64,000 bases of DNA from Cylindrotheca closterium (GCA_933822405.4 CAKOGP040001792.1:361460-425459); one strand, 5' to 3'; positions 11,114 to 24,816 are shown, counted from the stretch's first letter. Made by a program: numbers and translations. Notes: generated by a model not told the origin, from the sequence alone.

Positions 11114-12151
11114 ATGGCGTTTCTGCGAAGCATCCTCTTCGCTTTCATATTATCGATTGCTGGTGTTCAAGGAGAAAGATTGACCACCCTTTCCTCGTCA
11201 TCATCGTCGTCGTCGTTGGTACCATTCTTTGGTCATTCTACTACTGCTACACGCACCAGGAGAACGACGACGACGACGATACCAACAACAGCAACAACAC
11301 CAACAACAATGACAATGACGTCGACGAAAATTGCCCATGACGATTTGAGAAAATCCAAAAGTCTACGACTGCTGTCATCCACCACCAGCATTCCTCGTGG
11401 TGGTTCCGGTTCTGGCACATATTCCAGTCTCATTTCCTCCGCCCAAGATTCCCTATTGATCCAAACCGGCGTCGTCCACCAGCTTTTGGAAATAATTGAT
11501 GTGCTTGGGACCTTTGTCTTTGCCTTTGCCGGTGCCTACAAGGCCGGTAAAAAGGGAATGGATCTATTGGGCATGATGATTTTGGCCAGCATTACCGCCA
11601 TTGGCGGTGGAACTGTAAGGGATTTGTTAATGGGAACTGGTGGCAAGGCCATTTTTTGGTTGCGGAATCCCATTTACATTCAAATCTCGTTTGTGACGAC
11701 GATCGCAACCTATTTGCTGTGGCCCATTTTTGAACGCGAATTTGGAATCAAGGATTCGGCCAGGACCATTTGCACGGCCGATGCCTTTGCCATGGCGGCC
11801 TTTTGTGTGCTGGGTACCAAACGGGGAGTCGAAAAGAATCTGGCACCTCCCATGTGGGTAGTATCCGGTGTGATTACCTCTGTCTTTGGTGGTATCATTC
11901 GGGACATACTTTGTGGGGAGCCACCGCGGGTCATGTACCCTTACAAAAGCATGTTGAGTGCCGGACCGATCCTTGGAAGCGTGATTTACACCCTGTTGAC
12001 TAGCAGCAAACAAAAGTTTGACGAGGACTTGGTTTCTGTCACTGCGTTTTTGGTGACCTTTTCGGTTCGAACGTGGTCCTTTGACCATCCATGGAGACTG
12101 CCACATTGGCCAGATGAAACAATCAAGGGAAGAAAGAAGGAGAAGAAGTGA
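11114..12151 (+). CDS. UPF0126 / bacterial TRIC-type membrane channel protein
   Basis: Single-exon ORF, 345 aa from the ATG at 11114. An in-frame ATG at 11093 would add seven residues before the signal peptide. MAFLRSILFAFILSIAGVQG is a good signal peptide. A Ser/Thr-rich linker with CGA/ACA-type simple repeats runs to about residue 105. The rest is two tandem three-helix UPF0126 (PF03458) units. Each has its glycine-rich signature, GGGTVRDLLMG in the first and FGGIIRDILCGEPP in the second. This is the fold of prokaryotic TRIC trimeric cation channels, also named a glycine-transporter domain. Transported species is uncertain. The eukaryotic copy has a long polar N-terminal extension, so organellar or endomembrane targeting is plausible. 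Confidence 0.85.
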   Translation: MAFLRSILFAFILSIAGVQGERLTTLSSSSSSSSLVPFFGHSTTATRTRRTTTTTIPTTATTPTTMTMTSTKIAHDDLRKSKSLRLLSSTTSIPRGGSGSGTYSSLISSAQDSLLIQTGVVHQLLEIIDVLGTFVFAFAGAYKAGKKGMDLLGMMILASITAIGGGTVRDLLMGTGGKAIFWLRNPIYIQISFVTTIATYLLWPIFEREFGIKDSARTICTADAFAMAAFCVLGTKRGVEKNLAPPMWVVSGVITSVFGGIIRDILCGEPPRVMYPYKSMLSAGPILGSVIYTLLTSSKQKFDEDLVSVTAFLVTFSVRTWSFDHPWRLPHWPDETIKGRKKEKK

Positions 12152-12638
12152 TGATCATGATGCATGATGCTGGACTACGATGCTTTATACACGTAGGCTA
12201 GTACTAGTAGGAGCCTAGTAGTAGTCGTCACATTGTCGTCAAGAAGGAGAAGGCGAATACCAAGATCTCAAGCTGCTATCCAAGTAGTACATTTTTGATA
12301 TTGAAGTAAACAATATTTTGCAGTCACTATAATATGGTAGTTTTTCGCATCGCATGCAGTATGGTACTCCTAAAAGGAGGCTTTGGATCACTCCGGGCGT
12401 GTGTAGATGTGATTTCGCGCCAAATCCAATCAAGCGTGCGAGCACAGTCCATGCGTACACGATATTCAATATACCGGTATACCGGTACTGTCGAAGCATC
12501 GAAGTGTCTTTTGAAATGTCGTGCGATGATTGTTGTTGATTCATAAAAAACACAATCAACACAAAACCAAACTTCGATACATACAGTATTATATATACGA
12601 TACAATATTAACAAAAGTATCCTATAATACACCATACA
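12152..12638. promoter_or_regulatory. Upstream region of the PH-domain chaperone gene, with tandem TACCGGTA
   Basis: 487 bp between two same-strand genes. Two copies of TACCGGTA stand back to back at 12472-12479 and 12480-12487. AT-rich TATATA sequence lies at about 12590-12600. No gene seen. Confidence 0.4.
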
Positions 12639-14482
12639 ATGGTTGCCACTGCTGTTGCTGCAGTGGAAGATGACTCCAGTACAGATGAAGCAGAAGTTGC
12701 ACCGCTTGACCCAGAAACCATTGCCTTTTTGAAAACCTGCAGTGCCAGCGTCTTGTCCCAGCAACTGTTGGACCATCGATTTTCCAATCGCCATTCGGAA
12801 GCTTCGACCTTTCTCAAGGAGACCTACCGACATGCCGAACAAGCCGCACTCCAAGTAGCCATGACCCAACCGATGGATGATTCTTTCGACTGTGACAACA
12901 ATGACAGCGACAACAACAACAACAACAAAAACAAGAACAACAACACTTCTTCACAAATGTTACTGTCCGAACCCTTGGACACTTCCTTGTTGACACCAAG
13001 GATGGGCCGCGTTCAAATTCAGCTTTCGGCCAATGGTTTGTTGGCGACTCGTCTCAAAATTTCCAATGTCAGTCAACAACCATCGGTGCATCTAAAGCCC
13101 GGCCAAGTCAGCCATTTGATTGTCTTTCCCAAACCCGAAGATTGCAAGCTCATCAAGTCAGGCATTGGCAGCAAAAATTCGTCCAAAGTAAAGGGACACG
13201 TCGTCCTATTGAAATTGAAAGCTCCCATATTATTTCAAGGAAAGGAGATGGATCACTTTTGTTTCTCCCTGCCATGGGACAAGAAGGAGGGATGCACAGG
13301 ACCCAAGCTTGCTGATCTAGATGACGAAGAGGAGGATGACGAGGAGGAAGATGATGACGAGGAAGAAGTTGAATATGGTAATGGAAACCAGAGTATTACT
13401 CCTACACCCGCGTGGAAAATGGCAACCGATGGTTGGCGAAAAGTGTTGACCCAAGCCCTGCAAAAACCTGCTGCTACTACTGTTCCTGGTGACGCCAACA
13501 CCAAAATGTCAATGAAGGTAGTCCAAGTCCGAGTGAATTGTACCGCCTTTTACAGTCACATTGACATTGGGACTTCCACAACCACGAGTGGCATGCCCTT
13601 TGTCAGCTGCAATCGGGGAGTCCAAGATGGTGTCTTGTATCCATTGAAACAAGGATTGTTGTTTTTCAAGTACGTACTATGTTTGTGTCGTCCTATGCAT
13701 TTTGAATTGTGATGGTACGGTTGTCAATATTTATCATTATCATGATTACTATTGTTTGTATCATGATGTACATCTCACATTCCCCTTTTTTGTGTTATAC
13801 TACTAGACCTCCCAGATTCCTTCCCGTCGAGGACATGCAACGAGTCATGTTTGGTCGAGGAGCCTCGGCAGGACAATCCTCGAGTCGATATATCGATTTG
13901 GCCATTATGCTGCGTCCCAGGGAACAGGCAGAAGACGAAAATGGCAACGAGCAGAACAGTAACAATAAAAAGGCCACCAATAGTGCAATGGTTCCAAAGG
14001 GTGAGATTGAAGAATTTTCCAATATTCCTTGCCAAGAAGAAAAGGCACTTGATGACTACAAAAAAGAATACATCGTTCCATATTTGCAAAAGAGTACTAG
14101 TGGTACAGCGGAAAATAACGGTGACGTCGAGGACGATGATGAAATCGAGGTGCAGGCCGAAGCGGTGGACACGGACGACGATACCGATCAAGGAGACGAA
14201 GATTTTCACGAAAACGACACATCGTCCGAAGGAGAAGGCGACCGCGACGAGACTGATGACGAGGAGGGGGGCATTCCAGTTGTTAGGGATGAGTGGCTGG
14301 AAGAATTGAGAAAAATACCTGAAGAAAAAAAGCGAAAGATGATGGACGAGGACGACAGCGATAGTGAGACTCATGGAACTGATGGAAGTGACGAGGATGA
14401 TTCGCCCAAGCGGAAAAAGATACGCAAGTCCAAAAGACTCGCAAGTCCAAAGACCAAAGAAGAATCCTACCTCTTTGATTGA
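12639..14482 (+). CDS. Pob3/Rtt106-type PH-domain histone chaperone-like protein
   Basis: Two exons, 12639-13669 and 13807-14482, give 568 aa. The junction falls inside a codon and produces QGLLFFK-PPRFLPVED. This is the start of the second half of a Rttp106-like tandem-PH domain (PF08512), the module shared by FACT subunit Pob3/SSRP1 and Rtt106. Supporting segments are KGHVVLLKLKAPILFQG, FVSCNRGVQDGVLYPLKQG, a hydrophobic IDLAIML strand, and the helix that ends in DDYKKEYIVPYLQ. Asn/Asp-rich and strongly acidic runs (about residues 225-245 and 425-530) and a C-terminal KRKKIRKSKR nuclear signal fit a nuclear histone chaperone. It lacks the SSRP1 N-terminal region and HMG box, so it is a divergent family member rather than canonical FACT. 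Confidence 0.75.
13670..13806 (+). other. Intron of the PH-domain chaperone gene
   Basis: 137-bp intron with donor GTACGT and acceptor ACTAG. Splicing restores a single frame of 569 codons. Confidence 0.85.
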
Positions 14483-14562
14483 TTCGTTCCACATTTTATG
14501 ATTTATTCGTGCCATACTGGTTGCTTTTATTATTACTATTACTATCACTATTATTATTATTA

Positions 14563-15501
14563 CTATGGCAAGGTCGTCAAGACATCTTCCACTCCCTTCT
14601 TTCGTCGCTTGGGATCCGCATTCTTTAGTCCCCCAGTGGCAAAGCCATACCAGATGCATCCAGCTACTTTTTCAACCTTGGTATCCACACCACACAGGTC
14701 CGCAAACTCTTGGGTCTTTTGGACAGGTCCCGAAGTCCATTTGGTCCCAATGCCTTCACTCCACATGCTCAACATGAAGTTTTGAACGGCACAACTGGTC
14801 GACTTAAAGTCATCTAGTTCTTCCACGGGATCATCGCTCAATTTGGAAGTGACCACACACCATCCTGGGATCTTGGTCCAATTGTTCGAAGATTCACTTT
14901 GTGGTGCCTCCATGGATTCCTTGAGGGAGACGAACTTTCGTACCGTTTCAGGACCAACTTGAATAAATCTCCAAGGCTCGCTTTGACTTCGATTCGGAGC
15001 TGCAATCGCACAGGCAATGGCTCGTCTCAAGACGTCGTCACTCACTGGGGTTTGGTCAAACTGATGCACCGTGCGACGGCCAAGCAACAAACTCTGAAAG
15101 GTGGAAGATATTTCGCTTGCCTCCTCTGCAGTTTCACTGTACCAGGGTAAAAACTCTTCAAGTGTAATAGATCCATCTCCATCTGTATCCAAGTATCGAA
15201 ACAGAGCGTCTGCTTCTTCTCGAGAGGCATCAACATCGAGAGAGTTCAACATGTTGGCCAAATCTTTGGAAGATATAACATTGGAGATACTATATTTGTC
15301 AAAGACTTCTTTGGCTCGTTCCAATGCAAATAGACGACTCGATGTTCCTGGTGTTGTTGTTGTTGTTGTAAAGGTTGGGCGATGACTACTACTGCATGAG
15401 TGATGGATACCACCACTGGAAGGCCGCGGCGGTGGCACGACAAATCCAAAGACAGGTTGGATCAACAAGATCACCAGGACTGCAATAGCTGTTGTGGTCA
15501 T
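14563..15501 (-). CDS. EF-hand/nitroreductase fusion, predicted plastid
   Basis: Minus-strand single exon, 312 aa from the ATG at 15499-15501. The frame is open further upstream, but this start gives a clean signal peptide ending in VFG, followed by FVVPPPRPSS, the diatom plastid (F at +1) pattern. Residues about 75-120 form an EF-hand region with one canonical calcium loop at residues 105-116 (DTDGDGSITLEE). From about residue 140 comes a nitroreductase-like flavoprotein domain: RRTVHQFDQTPVSDDVLRRAI, then APNRSQSEPWRFIQV, then an S-CAVQNFMLS helix and an EGIGTKWTSG strand. These are the family's usual FMN-binding landmarks. Expected to be an FMN-dependent NAD(P)H oxidoreductase; substrate is unknown. 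The calcium module suggests Ca2+ control (inference). Its tail lies 80 bp from the PH-domain chaperone gene. Confidence 0.82.
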   Translation of the reverse strand: MTTTAIAVLVILLIQPVFGFVVPPPRPSSGGIHHSCSSSHRPTFTTTTTTPGTSSRLFALERAKEVFDKYSISNVISSKDLANMLNSLDVDASREEADALFRYLDTDGDGSITLEEFLPWYSETAEEASEISSTFQSLLLGRRTVHQFDQTPVSDDVLRRAIACAIAAPNRSQSEPWRFIQVGPETVRKFVSLKESMEAPQSESSNNWTKIPGWCVVTSKLSDDPVEELDDFKSTSCAVQNFMLSMWSEGIGTKWTSGPVQKTQEFADLCGVDTKVEKVAGCIWYGFATGGLKNADPKRRKKGVEDVLTTLP

Positions 15502-15842
15502 GATCAAACTGTACTTTTGATTCTGGTTTCGTGATACTCGTACTATATTGGAACGAAAACGTTGAAAGCAAAGGATAAGGACTCGCGAACTCGTCTCTGC
15601 AACCACAAGATTTTTCTGACGATGATTTGCGATGTGTTTTTGATGGATATGCTCCCCCACTCCATTCCCCCGGATATTGGGGGATCATAAAAGATATCAT
15701 AGATACAAATCGCGATCTTATAATTCGCATCTCGATATATACATACTGTAGTATTCCCTTGCCTATATCAAAGCCTAATGCAAACAAACAAAGCCAGGTT
15801 GAAAACAGCATACCATAGCTATCAAGCGACTAGCAAGGAGCA
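15502..15842. promoter_or_regulatory. Divergent promoter between nitroreductase fusion and CLC genes
   Basis: 341 bp between divergent starts, with AT-rich TATATAC sequence and ATACTGTAGTATT near 15743-15755. No gene seen; role inferred from position. Confidence 0.4.
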
Positions 15843-18740
15843 ATGAATTCCGAGCATGAAAGTGTCCTGAATGAAACACAAGAAGGCATAAAGTACGACA
15901 GCATAATTCAAGAGGATGAGGAGGAGGTCCATTCCGATTTGGCATCCGTTCCACCGCCACCCCCGAACAACAACATTGGCTACTCTCGCGGTGCGATAAG
16001 CCTCGATTTTGAAAGGGTCGTCAATGAATACTCGATTCAGGCATGCCGTGACCGAATGACTGCGGAAGCTTCTAGGCACCCGCAAAAAAAGAATGACCAG
16101 TGGAATTCCAATAAGGGTTTCGTCGGTCATGCGGGCAGATCTGTCACTCGGTGGACATTGACAGCTGCAGCAGGATTGCTGACAGGTTTGACTACGATCC
16201 TGATTGTATCCGTGACGGAAGAGCTCGTTGCCTTCAGAGCCAGCAGATTGAGCGCGAATATTACGAATCCAGAAGACCCAAACATTTACGTGTTTTTACG
16301 ATTTTCGTTTTTCAGCTGGATTCTGGCCTTTTCTTCCAGTCTACTTTGTGTGGCGTGGGTACCAGCAGCTATGGGATCAGGTATTCCTGATGTGAAGGCT
16401 TACTTGAACGGTGTTCGGGTCAAGAGATTCTCAAGCGTGAGCTTGTTTGTGGTCAAAATTGTGGGGACGATATTAAGTGTCATGTCTTCTTTGGCGGTAG
16501 GAAAAGAAGGCCCTCTCGTTCACATTGGAGCCATTGTTGGAGCAAGTTGTTCCAAACTCTCCGTGATGCTGCCACATGTTCTCTCGTCTCCTATCCCATC
16601 GATATCAGCCTCTAAAAACGTGGGGTCTGGCAATTCGATTCTTTCTCGTATATGGCTTTGGAGCACCTCAGATCTTGCGTATTTTGCCAATGACACGGAA
16701 AAGCGAGATTTGGTTACCATTGGGGCAGCAGTAGGATTTGCAGCTTCGTTTGGTGCGCCTATCGGAGGGCTACTATTTATTTTGGATGATCTGTCATCTT
16801 TCTTCTCTAAGAGGATGTTTCTTCGAGTTTTGGTAGCCAACGCACTGGGAACCTTCTGTCTTGCACTGTATAGAGGGGATCTGTCTCAGTACAGTGTGAT
16901 TAATCTGGTAAGATCTATCTGTTCATTAAGATTTTTTCACCTGAGTCTCTAACCAACAGGATAACAATTCGTTCGCTTCGAATCATCTAGGGTGACTACA
17001 ACGAACCAAATAAGAATATTTTTGTCAATCGATTTGAGGAAGTCCCATTCTATTTCTTGACAGGCATTATTGGCGGGGCAATGGGAGGCCTATACTCTTC
17101 AGTTTTGGAATTCCAAAAGCGACAAATGGCGCTTTGGACTGGCGATGGCAAATATACACATCTCATTTATGTCACCGTTTTGAGCGTAGTCACTTCTTTC
17201 CTCTTGTTCTCTGTGACCACACTGTCGTTTGGTTGTCGACAGATTCCCGCCTATGATCACTATCTCGCCAATGTTGGACACCAATTCTTCTGTGAGGAAG
17301 GCGAAGTGAATGCTCTTGCGACCATCTTGCTAGGTTCTCGAGACAAAGCCATTCGATGGATTCTTACTGACCCAGAACAGTTCCAGTGTTTGACACTTCT
17401 AACAGTTGGAGGCCTATTTTACTTTCTGACCCTCGCGACAATCGGATCGGCCCTTCCGTTGGGTGTCTTTACCCCGACCGTTCTGATTGGAGCAAGTGTG
17501 GGTGGCGCTGGAGGCATACTACTCAAAACATATGTGGATTCACAAATCACACCCTCCACGATTGCATTACTAGGAGTTGCGGCAATGTTAGCTGGAGTCC
17601 AACGATCGACTGTCAGTATCTGTGTGATTCTTGTGGAAGGAACTGGTCAAATCAAAGTTCTGATTCCAGTTATCATCACTGTTGTTGTGGCACGATACGT
17701 TGCAAGTCTTGTACACCCGGATGGAATCTACGAGGTATCAATGTCACTGAAAGGATATCCCTTCCTTAACCACAAAGACATTAGATTGTATGATATGTTT
17801 GAAGTTGGGGATGTCATGAGCGCGCCTGTCATTACGGTGCGCCCATACGAGAAAGCAAAAGATTTGGTTGCATTTTTGGAACGGTCTCCGGGCCATGGTT
17901 TTCCAGTCGTTGATTCTGACCACAAATTGCTAGGAATTGTCCGCCGGAACCAAATTGTGGCTCTTCTTGAATGCGGCGTGTTTGAGAAGACCAATCCTTT
18001 TGAATCTCGTGCCTCTGAATCTTGGACACCAACGCCTGGTGTCCACAAATCAGTAAGTTTCGCACCATGAATTCGTACTACCGTCAAGCGGAACTAACTG
18101 GCACTTTTGGTAGCCTCTGATGCATTGGGCTTATCATATCAAAGACGATCGATATCAATACTTGGAAACACAAGACCACCGTGGGAGAGAACACGTAGAT
18201 GATCTGGAAGATGACGAGTATGATACAAATGAGTACCTCTTGTCTGTTCGAGATGCCATATCGCACTATCCTGGAACGGAGACCTCGATTCATGGGAATG
18301 AAAACAGGCCAATTCGAGTTGCTGGCGATGACACCTTGCCTGCATTAAATTCGGAATCAATGTCGGGTCTGCGGCACTTGAGTTCTGAGTTATCATTCGA
18401 AAACAGAAACAGTATTTCTACGGAATCGTCAGAGATCAAAATCCCAACAGGATTTGGTAGAGTTGGATCTAGTAGCGATGGTAGGGTGGTGATCAAATGG
18501 CTTCATCCTGATCACGAAGAGAAGTTTGTGAATCTATCAGCAGTGATGAACAAAGGCGCGTTCTCTCTTCCTGATTATTTCCCATTGTCCAAGGCCTACA
18601 CTTTGTTCACGGAATTGGGATTGAGATGGATTGTGGTGACTGGGTCTTACAGTGGTGGGAAGGTTGTCGGTATTCTGACAAGACACAATCTCCTACCATC
18701 CCACATAGTAGATTCCACAGTAGAGAAAAAAAGGGAGTAG
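15843..18740 (+). CDS. CLC-type chloride channel or Cl-/H+ exchanger with CBS pair
   Basis: Three exons, 15843-16907, 16991-18052 and 18114-18740, all phase 0, giving 917 aa. After an acidic cytosolic N terminus the CLC core starts near residue 98. The family's selectivity motifs are present: GSGIPD at about 178-183 (Ser at the Cl- site, Asp in place of the usual Glu), GKEGP with gating glutamate E222, and GVFTP at about 513. A cytosolic CBS domain occupies about 629-680 and a second about 848-905. A long acidic and serine-rich linker of about 150 aa between them is encoded mostly in exon 3. Gating Glu and Ser indicate a chloride-selective protein, either channel or exchanger. The membrane is not determined by the sequence. 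Confidence 0.9.
16908..16990 (+). other. Intron 1 of the CLC gene
   Basis: 83-bp intron, donor GTAAGA, acceptor ATCTAG, phase 0. It joins YSVINL to GDYNEPNKN. Confidence 0.85.
18053..18113 (+). other. Intron 2 of the CLC gene
   Basis: 61-bp intron, donor GTAAGT, acceptor GGTAG, phase 0. It lies between the two CBS domains. It is the shortest intron in the window. Confidence 0.85.
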
Positions 18741-21584
<2,844 letters not shown>

Positions 21585-21817
21585 GACTAGGTATGATAAT
21601 TGATCTTCTTTTTAGTTAGATTTATTTCCGTCGAGAGGGCGAGGAAAGATAACATTCTCCAATGATTTTGGGAGGATGCCAAAATTAAGTCTCTGGCTAG
21701 GTCGACAAGGAAGGCCTTGGAGTGTCACTACCTTCGGCGACCAGGCCCTCGAAAGTAGCTTCTAAGTTACTCCATGACGTCGCCCAAAAAATGCCCGACC
21801 GATCCTGTAGGTTTGAT

Positions 21818-22849
21818 TCACTTTTTAGCTACTTCGGCAGTGTTCCGTTGTTCCATCAGCAGTCTTGTTTCTTGTTGTCTTCGTAGGTTTTGGTAGTACT
21901 CCATGTCATCTTGTCTGGTAGTCGCAGCAGCTATACTACCAGTTATCATTCTGTATCGCTGCAACGCGGCCATTCGTTGCGCCTCCAAGGCGGCCAAGGA
22001 CATGTCCTCGGCGGCACGTGCTGGAGGTGCGTACCTACTAGAGGGGGCGACAAGTGATGGGAGACTGGCTGGTGTAGGAACGGAAATTGATAATGGTATA
22101 GCTCCTGGTATGGCTCCAGGCATAGATCCTGGTGTAGCTCCAGGCATAGATCCTGGTGTAGCTCCAGGCATAGATCCTGGTATAGCTCCAGGTATTCCTG
22201 ATAGTGCTGGAGGCATTCCACGCATGGCTCCAGGTATAGGCATTCCTGCCATTGCTGAAGGCATTCCTTCTAGTGCTGAGGGCATTCCTGCTAGAGCCCG
22301 AGCTCCAGGTCCAGCAAATCCTCCGAAAGTGGTTGGCTTGTTCCAGTTTTCTTCGTCAAACGGGTGAGCGGCATTCTTTCGCCGTTTCACAGACTGCCTT
22401 ATCTTGTTCAGGGCAGTGACTCGATCAACAACAGCCCACCCCTTTTTACCATCGAGCTTCTTGAGAAATTTCGCTCCACTTTCAGTGATCTCGTTGTAGG
22501 CTCCTTCAATGAGTTTCCGTTTGCCCTCCCGAGTCATCGAGTGGTACTGTGGCTTGTATTTGGCAATAATATCGCGCATGCGTTCGTTACCGGGATGATT
22601 TTGGATTCCATAGCCTCTCCCTAACATAACGTCCTTCTTGTGGAGCTTGGAAACTCGTTCGGCGGTCGGATCAGCGGCAGCATCTGCGGATCGAATTTGA
22701 TGGTGGTTCCGCATGGCAGAATGCCGTTCTTGTTCTGTTTCCCTCTTCGCCGGCTCTTCGAGTTTCCCGTCTCTGGACGACACTTCCTCGACGTCGTTTG
22801 GTGTAATCCTCTCTGGGATATTCACAGTGGCAGGAAGGGCATTCATCAT
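21818..22849 (-). CDS. DUF6824-type protein with Pro/Gly/Met tandem repeats
   Basis: Minus-strand single exon, 343 aa from the first ATG of a pair at 22844-22849. The frame opens further upstream at 22960, but that extension looks like 5' UTR. Residues about 55-170 form the DUF6824-type domain common in diatoms, with the signature DVMLGRGYGIQNHPGNERMR, then IIAKYKPQYHSM, KRKLIEGAYNEI and a basic QSVKRRKN end. The family is often described as a putative DNA- or chromatin-associated domain, but its function is not established. Residues about 185-260 are a repeat region of GMPSA/GSMPGATP units. The C terminus is Met/Gln-rich and helical. Likely nuclear (inference from basic domain only). Confidence 0.78.
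   Translation of the reverse strand: MMNALPATVNIPERITPNDVEEVSSRDGKLEEPAKRETEQERHSAMRNHHQIRSADAAADPTAERVSKLHKKDVMLGRGYGIQNHPGNERMRDIIAKYKPQYHSMTREGKRKLIEGAYNEITESGAKFLKKLDGKKGWAVVDRVTALNKIRQSVKRRKNAAHPFDEENWNKPTTFGGFAGPGARALAGMPSALEGMPSAMAGMPIPGAMRGMPPALSGIPGAIPGSMPGATPGSMPGATPGSMPGAIPGAIPLSISVPTPASLPSLVAPSSRYAPPARAAEDMSLAALEAQRMAALQRYRMITGSIAAATTRQDDMEYYQNLRRQQETRLLMEQRNTAEVAKK
22098..22195. repeat. 24-bp tandem repeat inside the DUF6824 gene
   Basis: About three near-perfect copies of a 24-bp unit (TCCTGGTGTAGCTCCAGGCA...), flanked by decayed copies. They encode GSMPGATP units in the minus-strand protein. Confidence 0.85.
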
Positions 22850-23276
22850 ATATATCGATCGCCTTTTGTGATGGTCACTTTCGGAGGAAATAAAAAGAAA
22901 CACGATACAGCTTCGCGTGCAAGGCCTATTGGAGCCGTAATGTGATTGGTCCAAAATCAAACGCTATCCGTGCTATTGGTACGTTTTCCCTCAATAAATT
23001 TTCGCATATTGAACGACGAATGGATGAACAGAATTTTCTCATATATTGTGACGTCATGGATCTTGTGAAAATGAAGAAGAATGATGACGCTTGCCAAGGC
23101 TGACGATGAAGGTTGCCGTTGGATCCAAATCAACGACCTTTTCATCGCACTTGTCGACTCTGGGTTGATGAATACTAAAGCGTAACTTACTTTCTATTTG
23201 AAGTCTCCCGAGAGAACCAAGATTATAAGCCGCCTTTGCCTTGTGCGATAATACCGAGGAGAAGATTCCAGATAAA
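22850..23276. promoter_or_regulatory. Divergent intergenic region
   Basis: 427 bp between the DUF6824 gene and the gene starting at 23277. No gene or RNA seen; a promoter role is inferred from position. Confidence 0.4.
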
Positions 23277-24816
23277 ATGAAACGACGACTTTTCAACCAA
23301 AGTCTTCTGCGACGTCGATCAAGTTGTGGCAAACGCTGTGTCACAATTTCATCGTCTGCAAATCGGACAGCAGCAAAAGTAGGAGGAAGCAGCTCCACAA
23401 TAACCTTCAGCACATCTGCTAAAAAGACAATTCGAAAGGAAGCTTTTGCACAACCGTCGTCATATTCTTTCTACGGTGCCATTACTGCAGCATTTGGTAC
23501 CGCAGTTGCATTTGATACAGCACTACTGCCAACTTCAAGATCCTCTTGTGATGCCCCGCAAAAACCCGACGCCAACTCGATTGCAACGATTGCTTCGGAA
23601 ACAGAAGACTCTGCCCCCCCTGAGGACGATATTCCGTTTCTCGCAACCAGGCCATTGTGGCCCGATGGAGTTTCGGAAGAAGATGTGGATGCCCTAGTTG
23701 AAATCATATTAGAAGATCCGAGCATCAATATCCAATTGGTTCCAGATGCCGTTGAGGCGATTGTGTACAAATCAGCTGTCCGACTGGTACTCAATTTGTT
23801 CTACCGGCTCTTGAACGATTTGAATGGCGTGCCGCTTCTCTCGCACCAGATTCAGGTGGCGCGGCTCTTGGATGAGGAAGAAGAAGAAAACGACAAAGAG
23901 CTGACTAGAAGCTGGTTCAGTAATTCAAGCGAATCGGTAAAGAAGAAGAAAAAGAAGTATCGGCGCATTGCGGAAGCCGCTGCAATGATGCGATCTGGTG
24001 TGAACGATGAAGTCCTGGATACCGTTGCAGCCCGTTTGTTGGAAAATCATGCTGTGAACAATGCATATATACCTGACGTCGTAGAGATCTATCTGTACCA
24101 AAGCTGTCTGAAGGTAATCTTCCGTACGTTGCAGATACTCAGTCATACCTTCAGCATCAACCTTTGTGGACACGACATTTGCTTGATGATTAAGCCTACG
24201 GTGCTAGAACAATCTGCTCTCACTGCTGCGAGTTCCATTTCAACTACTAATACTCTTGACGGGAAGCCGCGCCCCAAAAGTAAATGGATGGATTCTGAAA
24301 TCGACCAGAAAATGCTGGTAGACTTTGCTTTGAAGTCTGGAAATGGCGATGATGGCTATTTCCGTGACGAGAATATTTCGTGGTGGGATCGCTTTTGGTT
24401 GCGGCGTCGGCGGACGATGATTGCTAATCTCCACTCATCGTTGTATGCACTAATTCTTGGTATTGCTGACGACGTAAGTAAACAAATGAACATGGCTGAA
24501 TGTATTGGATTCATTTTAATGCCACGGCGAGCGTCTCACTATTGTTGGTTTTCTACCGTAGCTTCTCCAACATTCCAACATCAAGCTTCTGTCGGATGAT
24601 ATTTTCCTAGACATTACACCAGGAGGAGCCCCTTCTGGCAATCAGACGTCGGAGGCACTCCCAGCTGACAAGACGAGCAAGGATGAAAACAATAAGTCGG
24701 GCCATGAGGTTAGCGGCAAGAAGACTTCGCCGATAAGGTCTTCTTCCCCGTTTTCCTTCCTTGCTGGTATGGGTATTGGTGCTGGTCTAATGTTCCTTTT
24801 GTCGGGGACTCGATAG
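23277..24816 (+). CDS. Internally duplicated protein with C-terminal membrane anchor, unknown
   Basis: Two exons, 23277-24473 and 24562-24816, give 483 aa. The N terminus (MKRRLFNQSLLRRRSS) is Arg/Ser-rich and lacks acids, like a mitochondrial presequence. An in-frame ATG at 23241 would add 12 acidic residues. Two paralogous segments of about 60 aa are visible: one at about 130-190 (VPDAVEAIVYKSAVRLVLNL) and one at about 240-305 (IPDVVEIYLYQSCLKVIFRT). Both read [IV]PDxVExxxYxS followed by an amphipathic helix, and are separated by a highly charged linker. The C terminus ends in FSFLAGMGIGAGLMFLLSG plus a two-residue tail, a tail-anchor-type helix. I do not recognise the family. Mitochondrial outer-membrane or organelle attachment is a guess. 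Confidence 0.7.
24474..24561 (+). other. Intron of the duplicated-domain gene
   Basis: 88-bp intron, donor GTAAGT, acceptor CCGTAG, phase 0. Splicing adds the C-terminal anchor exon. Confidence 0.82.
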
